A DNA stretch of 64,000 nt from Lotus japonicus (lineage: Eukaryota; Streptophyta; Magnoliopsida; Fabales; Fabaceae), in NCBI RefSeq assembly GCF_012489685.1, contig NC_080042.1, positions 94,204,576 through 94,268,575 of the forward strand. The letters are read 5' to 3'. Each line of letters begins with the position of its first letter. Positions within the stretch are counted from its first letter, which is position 1. Below are positions 1 through 10,800 of this stretch, one piece after another. The position numbers and the translations under genes were made by a program. The notes beneath the pieces are model-generated. The model had not been told where the DNA came from. It saw nothing but the letters and a program-made list of their open reading frames with translations, and did no database searches.

Positions 1-795
1 TATTATGTAAAAAAAAGAACAAGAATTCAACCCCACTTAAATCATAAAAAACTATTATTTTGTTCTTTCAGTATATATACTCATTAGTACTTAAAAAAAG
101 TCAATATATGAACTCTAATAAATTTGTAAGATTTAACTTTTTTACGTTTTAAAGTTTTGTAAATATGTTTTTCTATTTACATTTAATATTTTATTTTGTT
201 TCAAATTGATACATTATATAAGAGCGTATAAGAGCCTAAAAATGTAATTTTTAGAACTACCACATCAAATTTATTTAGCATTATCAGTTTGTTTTTAAAT
301 ATATATTTAGTTTTGCGCTAAAAATACATGCATAAATTAGGCATTGACTTAGTGGTTAGAGCCTCCTCCATGAACCTCTATGTTTTGGGTTCAAATCATG
401 CTTAGGACATTTTTAAATTTTTGGTTGAAATATTAGCAGCTTCAGTTTAAATAAGATATATAGTAAATTTTGCACTCATACTAATGATGCAGCTTGTAGC
501 CTAGTGGGAAGGATGTTGCCCATTATGTTCTAGGTCTTGGGTTCAAATCCCACATTTGGCATTTTCATATTTCTCTTCTCATTTCCACGTCAGCAGCTTG
601 TGGGCCCACTTGATGAGGTGGCAAAGGTCCACGTCAGCTCCGTTTGCTGACTCATATATTTTTTAACGGAAGTTGACGGCAGGGGCTTATCACTATATAT
701 TATTTTCTCATTAGGGGCTTATTCCCAAGAAAAAATTTTGTAGGGGCTTAAACCAAAGGACCCCTATTTTGTAGGGGCCCCAACATATTTAAGCC
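1..795. mobile_element. Right-hand part of a long-TIR DNA element (MULE-like)
   Basis: The end at 795, read on the minus strand, starts GGCTTAAATATGTTGGGGCC. This resembles the GGCTTAATTG terminus of the TIR element at 7207-8346 and similar legume MULE-type termini. It abuts a TA repeat (796-806) that belongs to the LTR to its right. The left terminus is outside the window, so length, superfamily and target duplication cannot be verified. The body is AT-rich with no convincing coding frame. It contains two tRNA-like blocks (343-398 and 497-550). Confidence 0.5.
343..550 (+). repeat. Two tRNA-like blocks with pol III A and B boxes
   Basis: Block 1 has an A-box-like TGACTTAGTGG near 346-356 and a B-box GGTTCAAATCA at 388-398. 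Block 2 has TAGCCTAGTGG at 497-507 and a perfect B-box GGTTCAAATCC at 540-550. Spacing of about 30-35 bp between boxes fits tRNA-type internal promoters. Neither block folds as an obvious tRNA. They are best read as SINE-type or tRNA-derived relics carried inside the TIR element. Confidence 0.5.
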
Positions 796-1402
796 TATAT
801 ATATATCCCTTATAGTACTGCTTTTTCCGTTCAAAATCACGTGGTCCAGGTTTGGGGAAAAGTCAAAATCTGTCCTTTACCACTGCCACGTGTCGTCCAG
901 CAGTTGGCCTGTGCTTTAAAAGGGGCGGCATCCAGTGCTACTCGCACCACAGTCTTACGGTGGGCCTGTGCCACCATCGCGCCACATGGCTGGGGACAAA
1001 GTAACAGCCGTTTGATCTCCTGCGGGTGCACAATAGCTCCGTGGACCTGCAGCTCCGGATCAGATCTCTTTTCCTGATTTTCTCTTTTCTTTTTATTCCG
1101 AAAATCCTAAATAAAATAAAATAAAAATCACAGAATAAATCAAAATAAAATACTAGGAAGATAATAACCCAAAAATAAACAACCTAAATCCTAACTAAAT
1201 CTTTAATTTAAAAAATACTAATTAATGATAAGATAAAAACTACTAAAATCTATCAAATCATAATAAAAACTCCTAAAATCCTAAAATAATTAAAAATACG
1301 AAAATTACTTAAAAATACCATAAAAGCTAATTAAAACTTAGAAAGTAAATTATAAATAAAATAAAAGACCCATAAAAATACCCTTATATTCTCGGGTCAA
1401 CA
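796..1402 (-). repeat. 3' LTR (partial) of the Athila-like element
   Basis: Matches 8347-8959. The rest of this LTR (equivalent to 6386-7206) would lie left of the TIR element at 1-795, outside the window. A short open frame at 841-1077, and its twin in the other LTR, is non-coding LTR sequence. Right of 1402 the minus strand carries a weak purine-rich AGTGGTG in place of a clear polypurine tract. Confidence 0.75.
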
Positions 1403-3853
1403 CACCACTATATTCAACGACAGCTTGTCCTCAAGTGTAAACTCAAGTAGCTTGTCCTCAAGCACAGAACTAATTACCCCTAACTCAGATGCCAAATTTT
1501 CAGTTTAAAGACCTAGGGCTCATCACAGTAGTTTATGCAAGTGCTAAGATAAGAAAGTGAATAAACTTCAGTAAGTGAGAATTACAAGCAGCTGGGGAAC
1601 AAAGTCAAGAGCCCATACACAATTAAGCTCACACATCTCTCAGCTCATGAACAAACAAGTACAGTGCATCAAACCTGGCTATCTTTCAACTCAAAATCAA
1701 ATAAGACAGCAAAGCAATCAGGAGAGACCTCATCAGGTTGTAACGTGGCCAAGGGTGCAATATAGGTATGAAATTGAAAGAATTGACAACTCAAAGGGCT
1801 ACTCAATGTTGATTAAATGATCTTTTTTCATGACGCACAAAAGAGCAATAGATTCAACACATTTAGGCTCTCCCTCTTATTTTTTCTCATCATTTGGAAC
1901 AAAGTAAAGAAGTGATTGGGGAATATAGAAAGTGGGATGACCACCCCCATAACCTTACTCACTTATTTCATATTTTTTTCTTTCCCTTTGTTCCGAGGCA
2001 CATACCTCAAATTTGTACATTTTTTCCCTTTTCAATTTTTTTTTTTGAGAGAAGAGAAGCCTACAATTTTTTTAAGCTCTTTCCAATTTCTAAGTAACTA
2101 AGATCACTTAACAACCAAACAAATCACCAAAGCAAGGTACCAATAAATAATCATTAAGGCTAAAAGGGGCAACCAAGGGAAATATGAACACAAATTCTGA
2201 AAGCCAACAAAAATTCCTATAAGTCTCTCTCTGAATCACAAAACTGCACATATTCAATCGAGATGCAAATCAAGACAGGTTCAAGCAGGTACAAGTATGT
2301 CAGAATATTCACTCAACACTCAGAAACAAAAGGGTAAGTGTACCCATAATCAGAACTCAAAACAGTGTTTCCAAGCAACTTAACTCAGCTTCCCAAAGCT
2401 ACCCAGCTCTCATTCTCTTAACACAAACAGTTCCCCACATGTGAATCGCCCCAAATAACTTATTTTCAGCAATTTTCACAAACAAAACAAGCATCTAAAT
2501 TTAGGGTGAAACCGCTTAAGATACGCAAGTAATATGGTGCATAACACAGGCATATAAGGGTAAACTGACTCCACAAAACACAAACTAACTAGCATGCAAG
2601 ACTCAACTAAATAAGAAACAACGAAAGCTAAAATAAAACAGTAAAAGGAAAGGGAAAGAACTCCCTCAATCTGAGCTCTGAGGCTCATCATCATCATGTC
2701 TCCCAGCTCCAATGCTGAAGCCTTCTCCATCCAAGATAATCCTGTAAAAAAAAACAAACAAACCCCACAATATTTTTCAGACCCCAAATTCAAACGTGCA
2801 ACTTTGAAGAATTACCTTTCTGTTTCTGCTTAACCATGGAGAAGTCAGTGAAGAAAAAGAATATACCTTGGTTAAGAAAGAACCACGTGAAAAAGAAAGG
2901 AACAAAATGGGTTCACAATGGAATTAAAACTCGAATCAAGTGAGTTGGAGAAGAAGAAAATTTCAGAATAGGAAAAAGAAGAACACGTGAATAATAAAAC
3001 AAGGGAAGGATATAGTTCTTTTCAAATTTCGAAATTGGGTGAAGATAAGTTGAATTTAGACCAGTTACAGATATTATAGGATTGTTCTTTTTTTCTTTTG
3101 ATAACAAAAAATCTCTTATCTTCAAGTTTTGAAATCGGTGCTATTGCACCATTTTTCCAAAGGAACCGCGCCGAGTTCGCGCTACAATTTCCAGAACCAT
3201 GTTTTCCATCTTGATTCATGCTATGGCGCGGAAATTACATTGAATTTGCGTCAGGTTCTGCGCCAAAAATTCCAAAAGCCTTGATCCCAGCCATGAATCT
3301 GCGCAACCGCACGGAATAAACACTGAAATCACGCCAAATTCTATGCAGCTTTTTCCAGTACCTGTGTTTGGCTCGTAAGGCTGGCATTTTTTCCAATTAA
3401 TACTAACATTAAAGACAAAGAAACAAATAGAGAAAAATTAGTAATACTAAGAAAGCAAAACAAAATTGACATTAAAACTTAAGAAATGAAACCAAATATA
3501 TCTAAAACTATCACTTGGGTTGTCTCCCAGAAAGCGCAATTTTATAGTCTTTGCTAGACTTCCCTAGACTAGGAATGTCATCCGGGGTTTATCCCAAAGT
3601 GCATGGCACTTTCAGGATCTTTTAGTTGAGCACAGACATTAGTTAGATTTTTGCATGCATCCTCAAGAGCTAAAACACAATCATTAAGTTTTGAATTAAG
3701 AAGGACAGGAGATTTTTCATTTTTCATACGCTTTGGCTTCCATTGGAAGCACCCATCTTTTACCTTCTCCTCCTTCTGCTCAGAGTTGATCTCCTCCTTC
3801 TGGTCAGAGTTGACAACCATGTTCATTGAGTAGACTTGCTTAGTTTGGTCGCT
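1403..3853 (-). mobile_element. Non-coding 3' half of the Athila-like element
   Basis: About 2.4 kb between the protease end and the 3' LTR where pol would normally lie. No reverse transcriptase, RNase H or integrase motif was found in any frame. Short open frames here (for example 2476-2793, minus) show no family resemblance. The stretch near 3515-3540, a minus-strand GCGCTTTCTGGGAGACAACC, resembles a motif found in related plant elements. This is a deletion or replacement of pol. Confidence 0.65.
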
Positions 3854-6250
3854 CTACGCGTCTTCCTTTTTCTTCTTATTTGATGCTCCAGCTTTTTCTT
3901 TAAGAAAGAACTGTTTTAGCTTTTCATCACTCCACTCTTCCATCATCTTCACCAAGAATACATCATTCTTCTCTACTGGTTTTGGCTTCAGGTCAAATAT
4001 GTTGAAAGTGATCTTCTCATCAGCTACCCTTAAAGATATTGTTCCTTTCCCCACATTTATTTTCGCTTGTGAAGTGGCTAGGAACGGTCTTCCCAAAATC
4101 AATGGTATTTTAGAGTTCTCATCCATATCAATTATCACGAAGTCCACCGGGAACTCGAACTCTCCTACTCTTACTATCACATCTTCAACAACTCCCTATG
4201 GAGCCACTATGGAGCGATCCGCTAGTTGAAGCATCATCATAGTCGGCTTCAGTTCTCCAACATTAAGTCGCTCAAACATTGATAGGGGCATTAAGTTGAC
4301 GCTTGACCCTAAATCACATAAGGCTCTAACTTGCTTTGAAGCCCCAAAATTAACAGGTAGAGTGAAACTACCTGGATCCTTTCGTTTGGGTGGAAGCTTC
4401 CTTTGTAGAATAGCGCTACACTCCTCAGTAAGCTCAACGATCTCATTCTCTTCACTCAACCTCCTTTTCTTTGAGAGTATCTCCTTCATGAATTTAGCAT
4501 ATTGAGACATTTTTTCCAAAACTTCAGAGAATGGGAGCTCTACACGCAACTTTTTAAACATAGATACAAACTTGGAGAATTGCTTCTCCAACCTTCTCTT
4601 TGCTATGTTAGTGGGGAAAGGGGGAAAAGGGACTTTGGTAAACTTTTTTTCTAATTCTACTTTTCTCTTTTCCTCTTCTTTTTCTTTCTGTTTTTTCTTA
4701 TTTTCTCCTAAAGGTTCAATATCTCCTACAAACTCATCATTGACATTATTGTTTTCTACAATTTTCTGTTTAGGCTCACTCAAGGTAGCACCACTCCTAA
4801 GAGTTATGGCAGAGCAATTTTCTTTAGGATTAATGACAGTATCTGAAGGAAACATACCTGGGGGTCTTTCTGACATTTGCTTGGCCATATGTCCCACCTG
4901 AGTCTCCAAATTTTTTATAGCAACTTCATGATCTTTGAAACTAGTATTTGCTTTGTTAATGAAATTCTCCATCAATTCTTCTAAGCTATTCTTCCCATTG
5001 CCACTGCCTTGATCCTGATTCTGTTGAGGTCCTGAATTCTGAGACTGGAATCTTTGATTTGAATATTGCCTCTGATTATTTCCTCCTTGATTGAAGTTGT
5101 TCTGTTCCCTCTAGGAAAAGTTAGGATGATTCCTCCACCCCGGATTGTAGGTGTTGGAATAAGGATTATTTTGGGAATTGCCCAAAGCCTTGACTTCCTT
5201 GTCAAAATCTGCTCCGCAATCTTCACTGGCATGAGGACCACCGCATGTTCCACAATGTATACTATCCACATTAGATATCTTGGCTGCCTGAAATTGTCGT
5301 TGCATAGCTGTCATTTGTTGAGATAATTGCTTGTTTGAAGCAACCATCCTATCATATGCTTCTATTTCCAATACACCCCTTCTGTTTTGGCGGTCATTGG
5401 TAGAGTTCACTGCACTTTCAGCCATTTTATTGATTAAGTTCCAACCTGCTTGACCTGAAAGAGCTTCGAATTCGCCACTAGCTGCTGCTTCCAAGTTTGA
5501 TCAGGCAGAATCAGCCAAGCCGTCATAAAACCTCTCCGCCTGCGCTCCCAAAGTGAGGTTGTGCTGAGGGCACTTCCTTAACAGTTTCTTGAACCGCTCT
5601 AGAGCTTCATGGAGATTCTCAGTATCTTCCTGTTTAAAAACTAGAATGTCGTTCTTCAGCTTCCTCAGCAAGGTACGAGGGAAAAACTTTTTAGTGAATT
5701 TTTTTGCTAAATCTTCCCAAGTTGTTATGCTGCCTTGAGGTTGGGAGTTGAGCCACTCCTCAGCTGTGTCCCTTAATGAAAACGGAAAGAGTTGCAAACG
5801 GACAAGCTCGACATTGGGAAGACGTGTAGTACTGCAGTTCCTGATGAACCGCTCTAGGTGAGCATGGGCATCTTCACTGGCAGATCCTCCATATTGATGT
5901 TGACTGATCAGGTTGATGAGTGCAGGTCTGAGTTCAAAGTTCTGAGCCTCGACATTCTGAGGGGCTATACTTCCTGGGTAATCATAACTCATGACAGGTT
6001 CATTCAGATCCCTGAGGGGGCGGTTGGCCTCCTCTAGCTCTCTTTCTTGCTGGATTCGGCGCACGGCTTCCTGCACCTGTTCCTCTTGAGTCCTTGCGAA
6101 CTCCGCTCGAAGTCGCGCTTCCAACTCAGCATTTGTTTCAGCTGCCATTGCAGATGCAAGGGCTCTTCTTTGTTGTGCTAACCGATAATGAAAGGTGCGG
6201 TCTATTTCTGGATCAAAAAGCAATGCCTCTGGATCAACTGTACCTCGCAT
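3854..6250 (-). pseudogene. gag-PR: Broken Athila-type gag-protease frame
   Basis: One continuous minus-strand frame is interrupted by in-frame stops at 5501-5503 (TGA), 5111-5113 (TAG) and 4196-4198 (TAG), with no frameshift. It begins at the ATG at 6250. In order it contains: an E/R-rich N-terminus; the retrotransposon gag domain (motif AEEWLNSQPQGSITTWEDL, about residues 155-175); a Cys-rich segment CGTCGGPHASEDC resembling a zinc knuckle; a K/E-rich linker; and an aspartic protease region with ALCDLGSSVNLMPLSMF, where the usual catalytic D-[ST]-G reads D-L-G. The frame closes at 3854 in a lysine-rich tail. A product could only come from readthrough or from another copy. Confidence 0.8.
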
Positions 6251-6361
6251 ACACTGAACACACTAATTAGAAGCACCCGTTCAATAAAGATGGAATAACA
6301 AAAATTGAAAGACAAAAAATCTAAACAAAAGAGATTAATTAAAACTAATATTGGAAAACAA

Positions 6362-6379
6362 TCCCCGGCAACTGCGCCA
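6362..6379 (-). other. Primer-binding site (tRNA-Asp-like) of the Athila-like element
   Basis: The minus strand reads TGGCGCAGTTGCCGGGGA, one base from the classic Athila primer-binding site TGGCGCCGTTGCCGGGGA. It lies 6 bp inside the LTR boundary at 6386. It sets the element's direction and which LTR is the 5' one. Confidence 0.8.
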
Positions 6380-6385
6380 AAAACT

Positions 6386-8959
6386 TGATAGCTCCTTTGC
6401 AAGTGTACAAAGTTGCCCGTAGTAATAAATTATCGATCCCTCGAGGATTGTGATTCAATAATAGTTTCTATTAATTCTCTTATTCAGACTTACAAAAATA
6501 AAAACCAATTTCAGATTTAGAAGTAGTGATGTTGAACGCAATAAGTAACACAGAAAATTAAACAGATTTGAGAATTCAGTTAGGGAAAATAGCACTCGGG
6601 TATGTTTCACCTATTTGTCCTATGATTCAATTTTAACAATATTTATATAAACTCAATAATCCTCTCTTCGGCGATCTAGCCTTTATTCTAGGATGTTGAT
6701 AACTCACACGCCCTAGACTTCCAATTCAAATACTAAGTCTGTTTTACGAGTACCTAGACCAGAGAATTGAAGATTAAGTCCTAATTAAACTAGCCAACGC
6801 AACTAGGTTCTACTCTTGAATCAAGCAGTAGGGAACGCCTAATCGAATCGAATCCTTACGTCCCTAACTCCTAATCAACTTCCGTTCTCATAGAAATTAG
6901 CAAATTCCTTGCGTGCACTCAAGAATAAACAATATAAATTGATTCAATTATGAAGATTGGAAAAGATAATTCATATAAATAAAGATTCAAATTAAAACAT
7001 AATTCAAAAGGGATTCACAACCCAAGTACTAAAAGAAGTTTAGCCAAGCATGGCCATAATCAAGAATTAAAGAGAAAAAAAATAGCACCTAAAATCTCCA
7101 GGAGGAACCTTGCAAAAGCTCTCAAAACCCTAAGAAGTCTGTGCTCAATTCCAATCACCAAAAGCTTCTCCCCTAATACTTCTACCAAAATATATATATA
7201 TATATAGGCTTAATTGTACTTTTAGTCCCTGATGTATCACCTTTGTGTGATTTTCGTCCTAGATCTTTAAAACGAGCGATTTTAATCCCAAATATTTTCA
7301 TAATGTGCAATTTTGGTCCTTCCGTCTTTTCTCCGTTAATTGGAAATGGAAAAAGGTGACGTGGCGCCAGTAAAAATTATAAACTTCTTCTTCTCCGTTC
7401 CTGTAGTCCTAGCCTTCAATCTTCGCCCATTCCACCGCCAACAACCACCGCCGTCGGAATCCGCCTCCGAAGCTCCCCATCTCCTCTTTGAGTCTAGCTC
7501 TTCCTCCACCCTTCGCAGCCACCACACCACACTTCTTCTTTCTTTCTTTCTTTCTTTCTTTCTTTCGGCTTCTTCTTCTTTCTATATCTCTCTTTTTATT
7601 CCCTCTTCTTCTTCCTCTTCTTTCTCTCTGTTTCGATTTTTTTTTCTTGGACTCAACATCAATCTGAGATTTGTAGAAGATTTCTCAAATTCTGTTTCTG
7701 GCTTTATGGGGTTCGATGTTTCTAGGTTTTTGGTTTGGAAAAAACATGAATTTGATTTTCTGGGATGAAGATGAAGTTTGGGTTTTTGGGGGTTCGATGT
7801 TTTTTGGTTTTGGGGGTTTGTTTTAGGTGTGCTTTAGATGATGATGATGGGAAGAAGATGAAGTCTGGGTTTTTTTCTGGGTTTTTTTCTTTCCTGGTTC
7901 TAGGTACGTAATTTGCTAGTTCTGGGTTTTTCCTTTGTTTCTATGTCTTTTCTGTGCAGCGTTTCTGGGTTTTATTTTTGTTTGCTGGTTCTTCTCAGTG
8001 GCATCTTCTTCTCTGGTTTTATGGGTTTTAGAGAAAGAGGAGGAGATGGTGGTGGGGTGGTGTTATGGAGGAGGAGGAAGAAGAAGAAAGAAGAGAGCAG
8101 ATGAAGAAGAAAGAAGAAAATTATTTTTAAAAAACATTTTACTTTTTTATTTAATATTTTTTTTTAAATTAATTAGAGGTGCCACATCATTTAAAAGGGC
8201 CACATCAGCTTTTTCCGTCTTCAATTGACGGCAAGACCAAAATTGCACATTATGTAAACGTTTGGGATTAAAATCGCTCGTTTTAAAGATCGGGGACGAA
8301 AATCGCACAAAGGTGATACATCAGGGACCAAAAGTGCAAATAAGCCATATATATATATATATATCCCTAAGAGTACTGCTTTTTCCGTTCAAAATCACGT
8401 GGTCCAGGTTTGGGAAAAGTCAAAATCTGTCCTTTACCACTGCCACGTGTCGTCCAGCAGTTGGCCTGTGCTTTAAAAGGGGCGGCATCCAGTGCTACTC
8501 GCACCACAGTCTTACGGTGGGCCTGTGCTACCATCGCGCCACATGGCTGGGGACAAAGTAACAGCCGTTTGATCTCCTGCGGGTGCACAATAGCTCCGTG
8601 GACCTGCAGCTCCGGATCAGATCTCTTTTCCTGATTTTCTCTTTTCTTTTTATTCCGAAAATCCTAAATAAAATAAAATAAAAATCACAAAATAAATCAA
8701 AATAAAATACTAGGAAGATAATAACCCAAAAATAAACAACCTAAATCCTAACTAAATCTTTAATTTAAAAAATACTAATTAATGATAAGATAAAAACTAC
8801 TAAAATCTATCAAATCATAATAAAAACTCCTAAAATCCTAAAATAATTAAAAATACGAAAATTACTTAAAAATACCATAAAAGCTAATTAAAACTTAGAA
8901 AGTAAATTATGAATAAAATAAAAGACCTATAAAAATACCCTTATATTCTCGGGTCAACA
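6386..8959 (-). repeat. 5' LTR of the Athila-like element, interrupted by a MULE
   Basis: Starts TGATAGCTCC at 6386 and ends GGGTCAACA at 8959, giving TG...CA termini. Without the nested 1140-bp element (7207-8346) and its TA target, the LTR is about 1.4 kb, a normal Athila length. The segment 8347-8959 is shared with the left LTR. Confidence 0.75.
7207..8346. mobile_element. MULE-type element with about 130-bp terminal inverted repeats
   Basis: The left end GGCTTAATTGTACTTTTAGT pairs with the reverse complement of the right end, GGCTTATTTGCACTTTTGGT. The similarity continues for about 130 bp per side (7207-7340 and about 8215-8346). The flanks are TA repeat on both sides, so a 9-bp ATATATATA duplication is possible but uninformative. 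The interior holds no transposase. It has a pyrimidine-rich stretch with a CTTT microsatellite (about 7539-7566) and a G/T-rich stretch that resembles the 5' leader and first intron of a plant gene. This may be a captured gene fragment (Pack-MULE style), but no donor gene is recognised. Confidence 0.75.
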
Positions 8960-9166
8960 ACATTTAATGATGGAGATAACTTAAGATAAATATTAAGCAC
9001 ACAACTATTTTGTCCGAATATTTATTCCTGAAAATATCATGAAACAAATTAGAAATTTTTCAGTTACTAATGGAGGACAATGACCTATTAATTTTTCAGT
9101 TACTAATAGAATATATAAAAATATTTTGAGGTAGTTCGGATTTGAAGTTATGTAAACTAATTACAG

Positions 9167-10270
9167 GGATCTTGATTTGGGAATCAACTCCAATAACAGC
9201 ACAAGCTTCATACAAGCAAGTGCTTGGGGTTATAGGTACTTCAAGGATAACTTCAACCTGTTGGGAGACGGCTTTTATACCTAAGTGGTATAGTTTATTT
9301 TGGAAATTACAGTTTTTGGGTACTTTTTTTTTATTTACCAAATTAGTATAAATCGCCACTGTCAGTGGCGATTCTATTTTTTTTTTTTACTTTTTAAAAG
9401 AATCGCCAATGCTATTGGCGTTTTTGTTTTTTTGTTTTTTAAATAAATCGCCAACCATGTTGGCGTTTTCTTTTCTTTTTTTTTTTAAATTTTTTTTCTT
9501 AAAATCGGCAGCCCAGTTGGCGTTTTCTTATTATTTTTTTTTCTTAAAATCGCCAACAGTTTGCGTTTTCTTATTTTACTTTTTATTTATTTTTTCCTTA
9601 TTTTTTCCAAATAAATCGCCAACTGTGCTTCCAACCGGAAATGAAAATCAAGTGTTGGAAGAACCTCGAAGGCAACGACCCCAACGTGTGCGGAAAAAAA
9701 TCTATTCCTACTCGACTCCACAATAAAAAATAATTTTCGCTTGAACTAAATTATGTAATGCATATGTTTATCCTTAAATATCGGTTCAAATATTTATGAT
9801 CAAAGTGTTGCAAAATTGTGTGTGATTATCAATTGATTAAATACCATTTTAATTACTATTTAAAAAAAATTAAAAAAACAAAAAGTAGAAAAAACCAACT
9901 GTGTTGGCGATTGGCGATTTTAAGAAGAAAAAAAAACGCCCACTGTATCGGCGATTTTAAGAAATAAAAAATTTTTAAAAAAAAGAAAAGAAAACGTCAA
10001 TATGGTTGGCGATTTATTTAAAAAAAGAAAAAAAAACAAAAACGCTAATAGCATTGGCGATTCTTTTAAAAAGTAAAAAAAAAAATAGAATCGCTACTGA
10101 CAGTGACGATTTATACTAGTTTGGTAAATAAAAAAAAAACCCTAAAGCTGTAATTTCCAAAATAAACAATAACACTTGGGTAAAAAAGCCATTGGGAGAC
10201 ACCTACTAACCTAATGTGATCTCCTAACACTCAAATAGCTGACGGCTTTGGGAAAGCCTTGCTAAAAAAA
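9167..10270 (+). other. Unidentified exon-like open stretch split by a MULE
   Basis: After a plausible acceptor (TTACAG at about 9162-9167) an open frame runs into the element at 9270. If the element and one copy of its 9-bp target are removed, the frame continues briefly past 10200. It includes ESTPITAQASYKQVLGVIG. I do not recognise a family. It could be a fragment of a former gene or a chance frame. The segment 8960-9166 shows nothing else. Confidence 0.2.
9270..10191. mobile_element. Mutator-like element with hairpin-array arms and 9-bp TSD
   Basis: A perfect 9-bp direct repeat TTGGGAGAC flanks it at 9261-9269 and 10192-10200. The termini are inverted: GGCTTTTATACC on the left, and the right end reads TGGCTTTTTTACCC on the other strand. 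Each arm is several hundred bp. Inside the arms, small palindromes of the form CGCCAAC...GTTGGCG recur, separated by T-rich (left) or A-rich (right) spacers. The unpaired centre (about 9640-9890) has no transposase. It carries an R-rich frame VLEEPRRQRPQRVRKK that faintly recalls the C-terminus of plant-mobile-domain proteins known to ride on MULEs. That last point is tentative. The element is non-autonomous. Confidence 0.8.
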
Positions 10271-10520
10271 AAAGAGACAGAATAAAACATATTATTTGAT
10301 CTTTAATGACATCCTAAAATTAAGGAAACGTTTTATTTATAACTAAAATATTTGATCTTTAATTTTTTAATACATCGGAAACATATTCGATCTTTAATTA
10401 ACAGCAAAGAGGAAATAAAAAAATACGACAACATTAACAAGAAAAATAAGAGACACAAAGGAAACATAATATTTTGTCTTTAAAAAAAAATGAATATTTG
10501 ATCTTTAATAGCATCCCAAA

Positions 10521-10690
10521 ATATTATATTATAGGGAAAGAAACTCCAAAACAGAAGCAATCTCCAAAATTTTGCATCGAATTTTATGAGCAATCTCATA
10601 ATATATTATATTATAGGGAAAGAAACTCCAAAATCTCATAATGCAGAAGCAATCTCCAAAATTTTGCGTCAAATTTTATGAGCAATCTCA
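10521..10690 (+). repeat. Tandem duplication of about 80 bp upstream of the S1-type gene
   Basis: The segment starting ATATTATATTATAGGGAAAG at 10521 and running through the CAATCTC end near 10597 recurs from about 10603 to 10690. The second copy has an extra short insert (TCTCATAATG). It lies 110-280 bp upstream of the S1-type reading frame and may be part of its promoter or leader. Confidence 0.7.
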
Positions 10691-10800
10691 GAAATCTAGG
10701 AAACTCCGAAATAATAGGCTAAACCTGAATGGTCCTTCTATAAATCCTTATGATCATGCCTTGCATGGTACTATGTCATATTGTGGATCCAATATCGACT

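Larger units (their letters stand above)
796..8959 (-). mobile_element. Athila-like Ty3 LTR retrotransposon, gag-PR only, with nested insertions
   Basis: About 600 bp ending at 1402 is repeated almost perfectly ending at 8959; I see roughly 4-6 substitutions and a 1-bp indel. Both copies finish GGGTCAACA. The right LTR starts TGATAGCTCC at 6386, next to a minus-strand primer-binding site, so the element reads right to left. The inside carries a single broken gag-protease frame (3854-6250) and no reverse transcriptase, RNase H or integrase. It is therefore a non-autonomous, internally deleted member of an Athila-type family. Near-identical LTRs indicate a young insertion. The left LTR is cut at the TA repeat by another element, so target duplications cannot be tested. 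Confidence 0.8.

Noticed and set aside
841..1077. Open frames on both strands, repeated at 8367-8634
   Set aside because: They lie in the LTRs, are GC-rich chance frames and match no protein family.
2476..3219. Minus-strand frames in the Athila-like element as a possible env-like gene
   Set aside because: Short, overlapping, without transmembrane or coiled-coil pattern expected of Athila env-like proteins; judged non-coding.
7340..7768. 142-residue Ser/Phe-rich frame
   Set aside because: Driven by a CTT/TTC-rich stretch inside a TIR element; low complexity, no family resemblance.
9409..9726. 105-residue Phe/Leu-rich frame resembling membrane segments
   Set aside because: T-run spacers of the MULE hairpin arms translate as Phe/Leu; only the Arg-rich end is of possible interest.
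9340..10130. Regularly spaced CGCCAA repeats suggested an array such as CRISPR
   Set aside because: They are palindromes in inverted arms of a MULE with a 9-bp duplication, in plant DNA; spacers are simple T or A runs.
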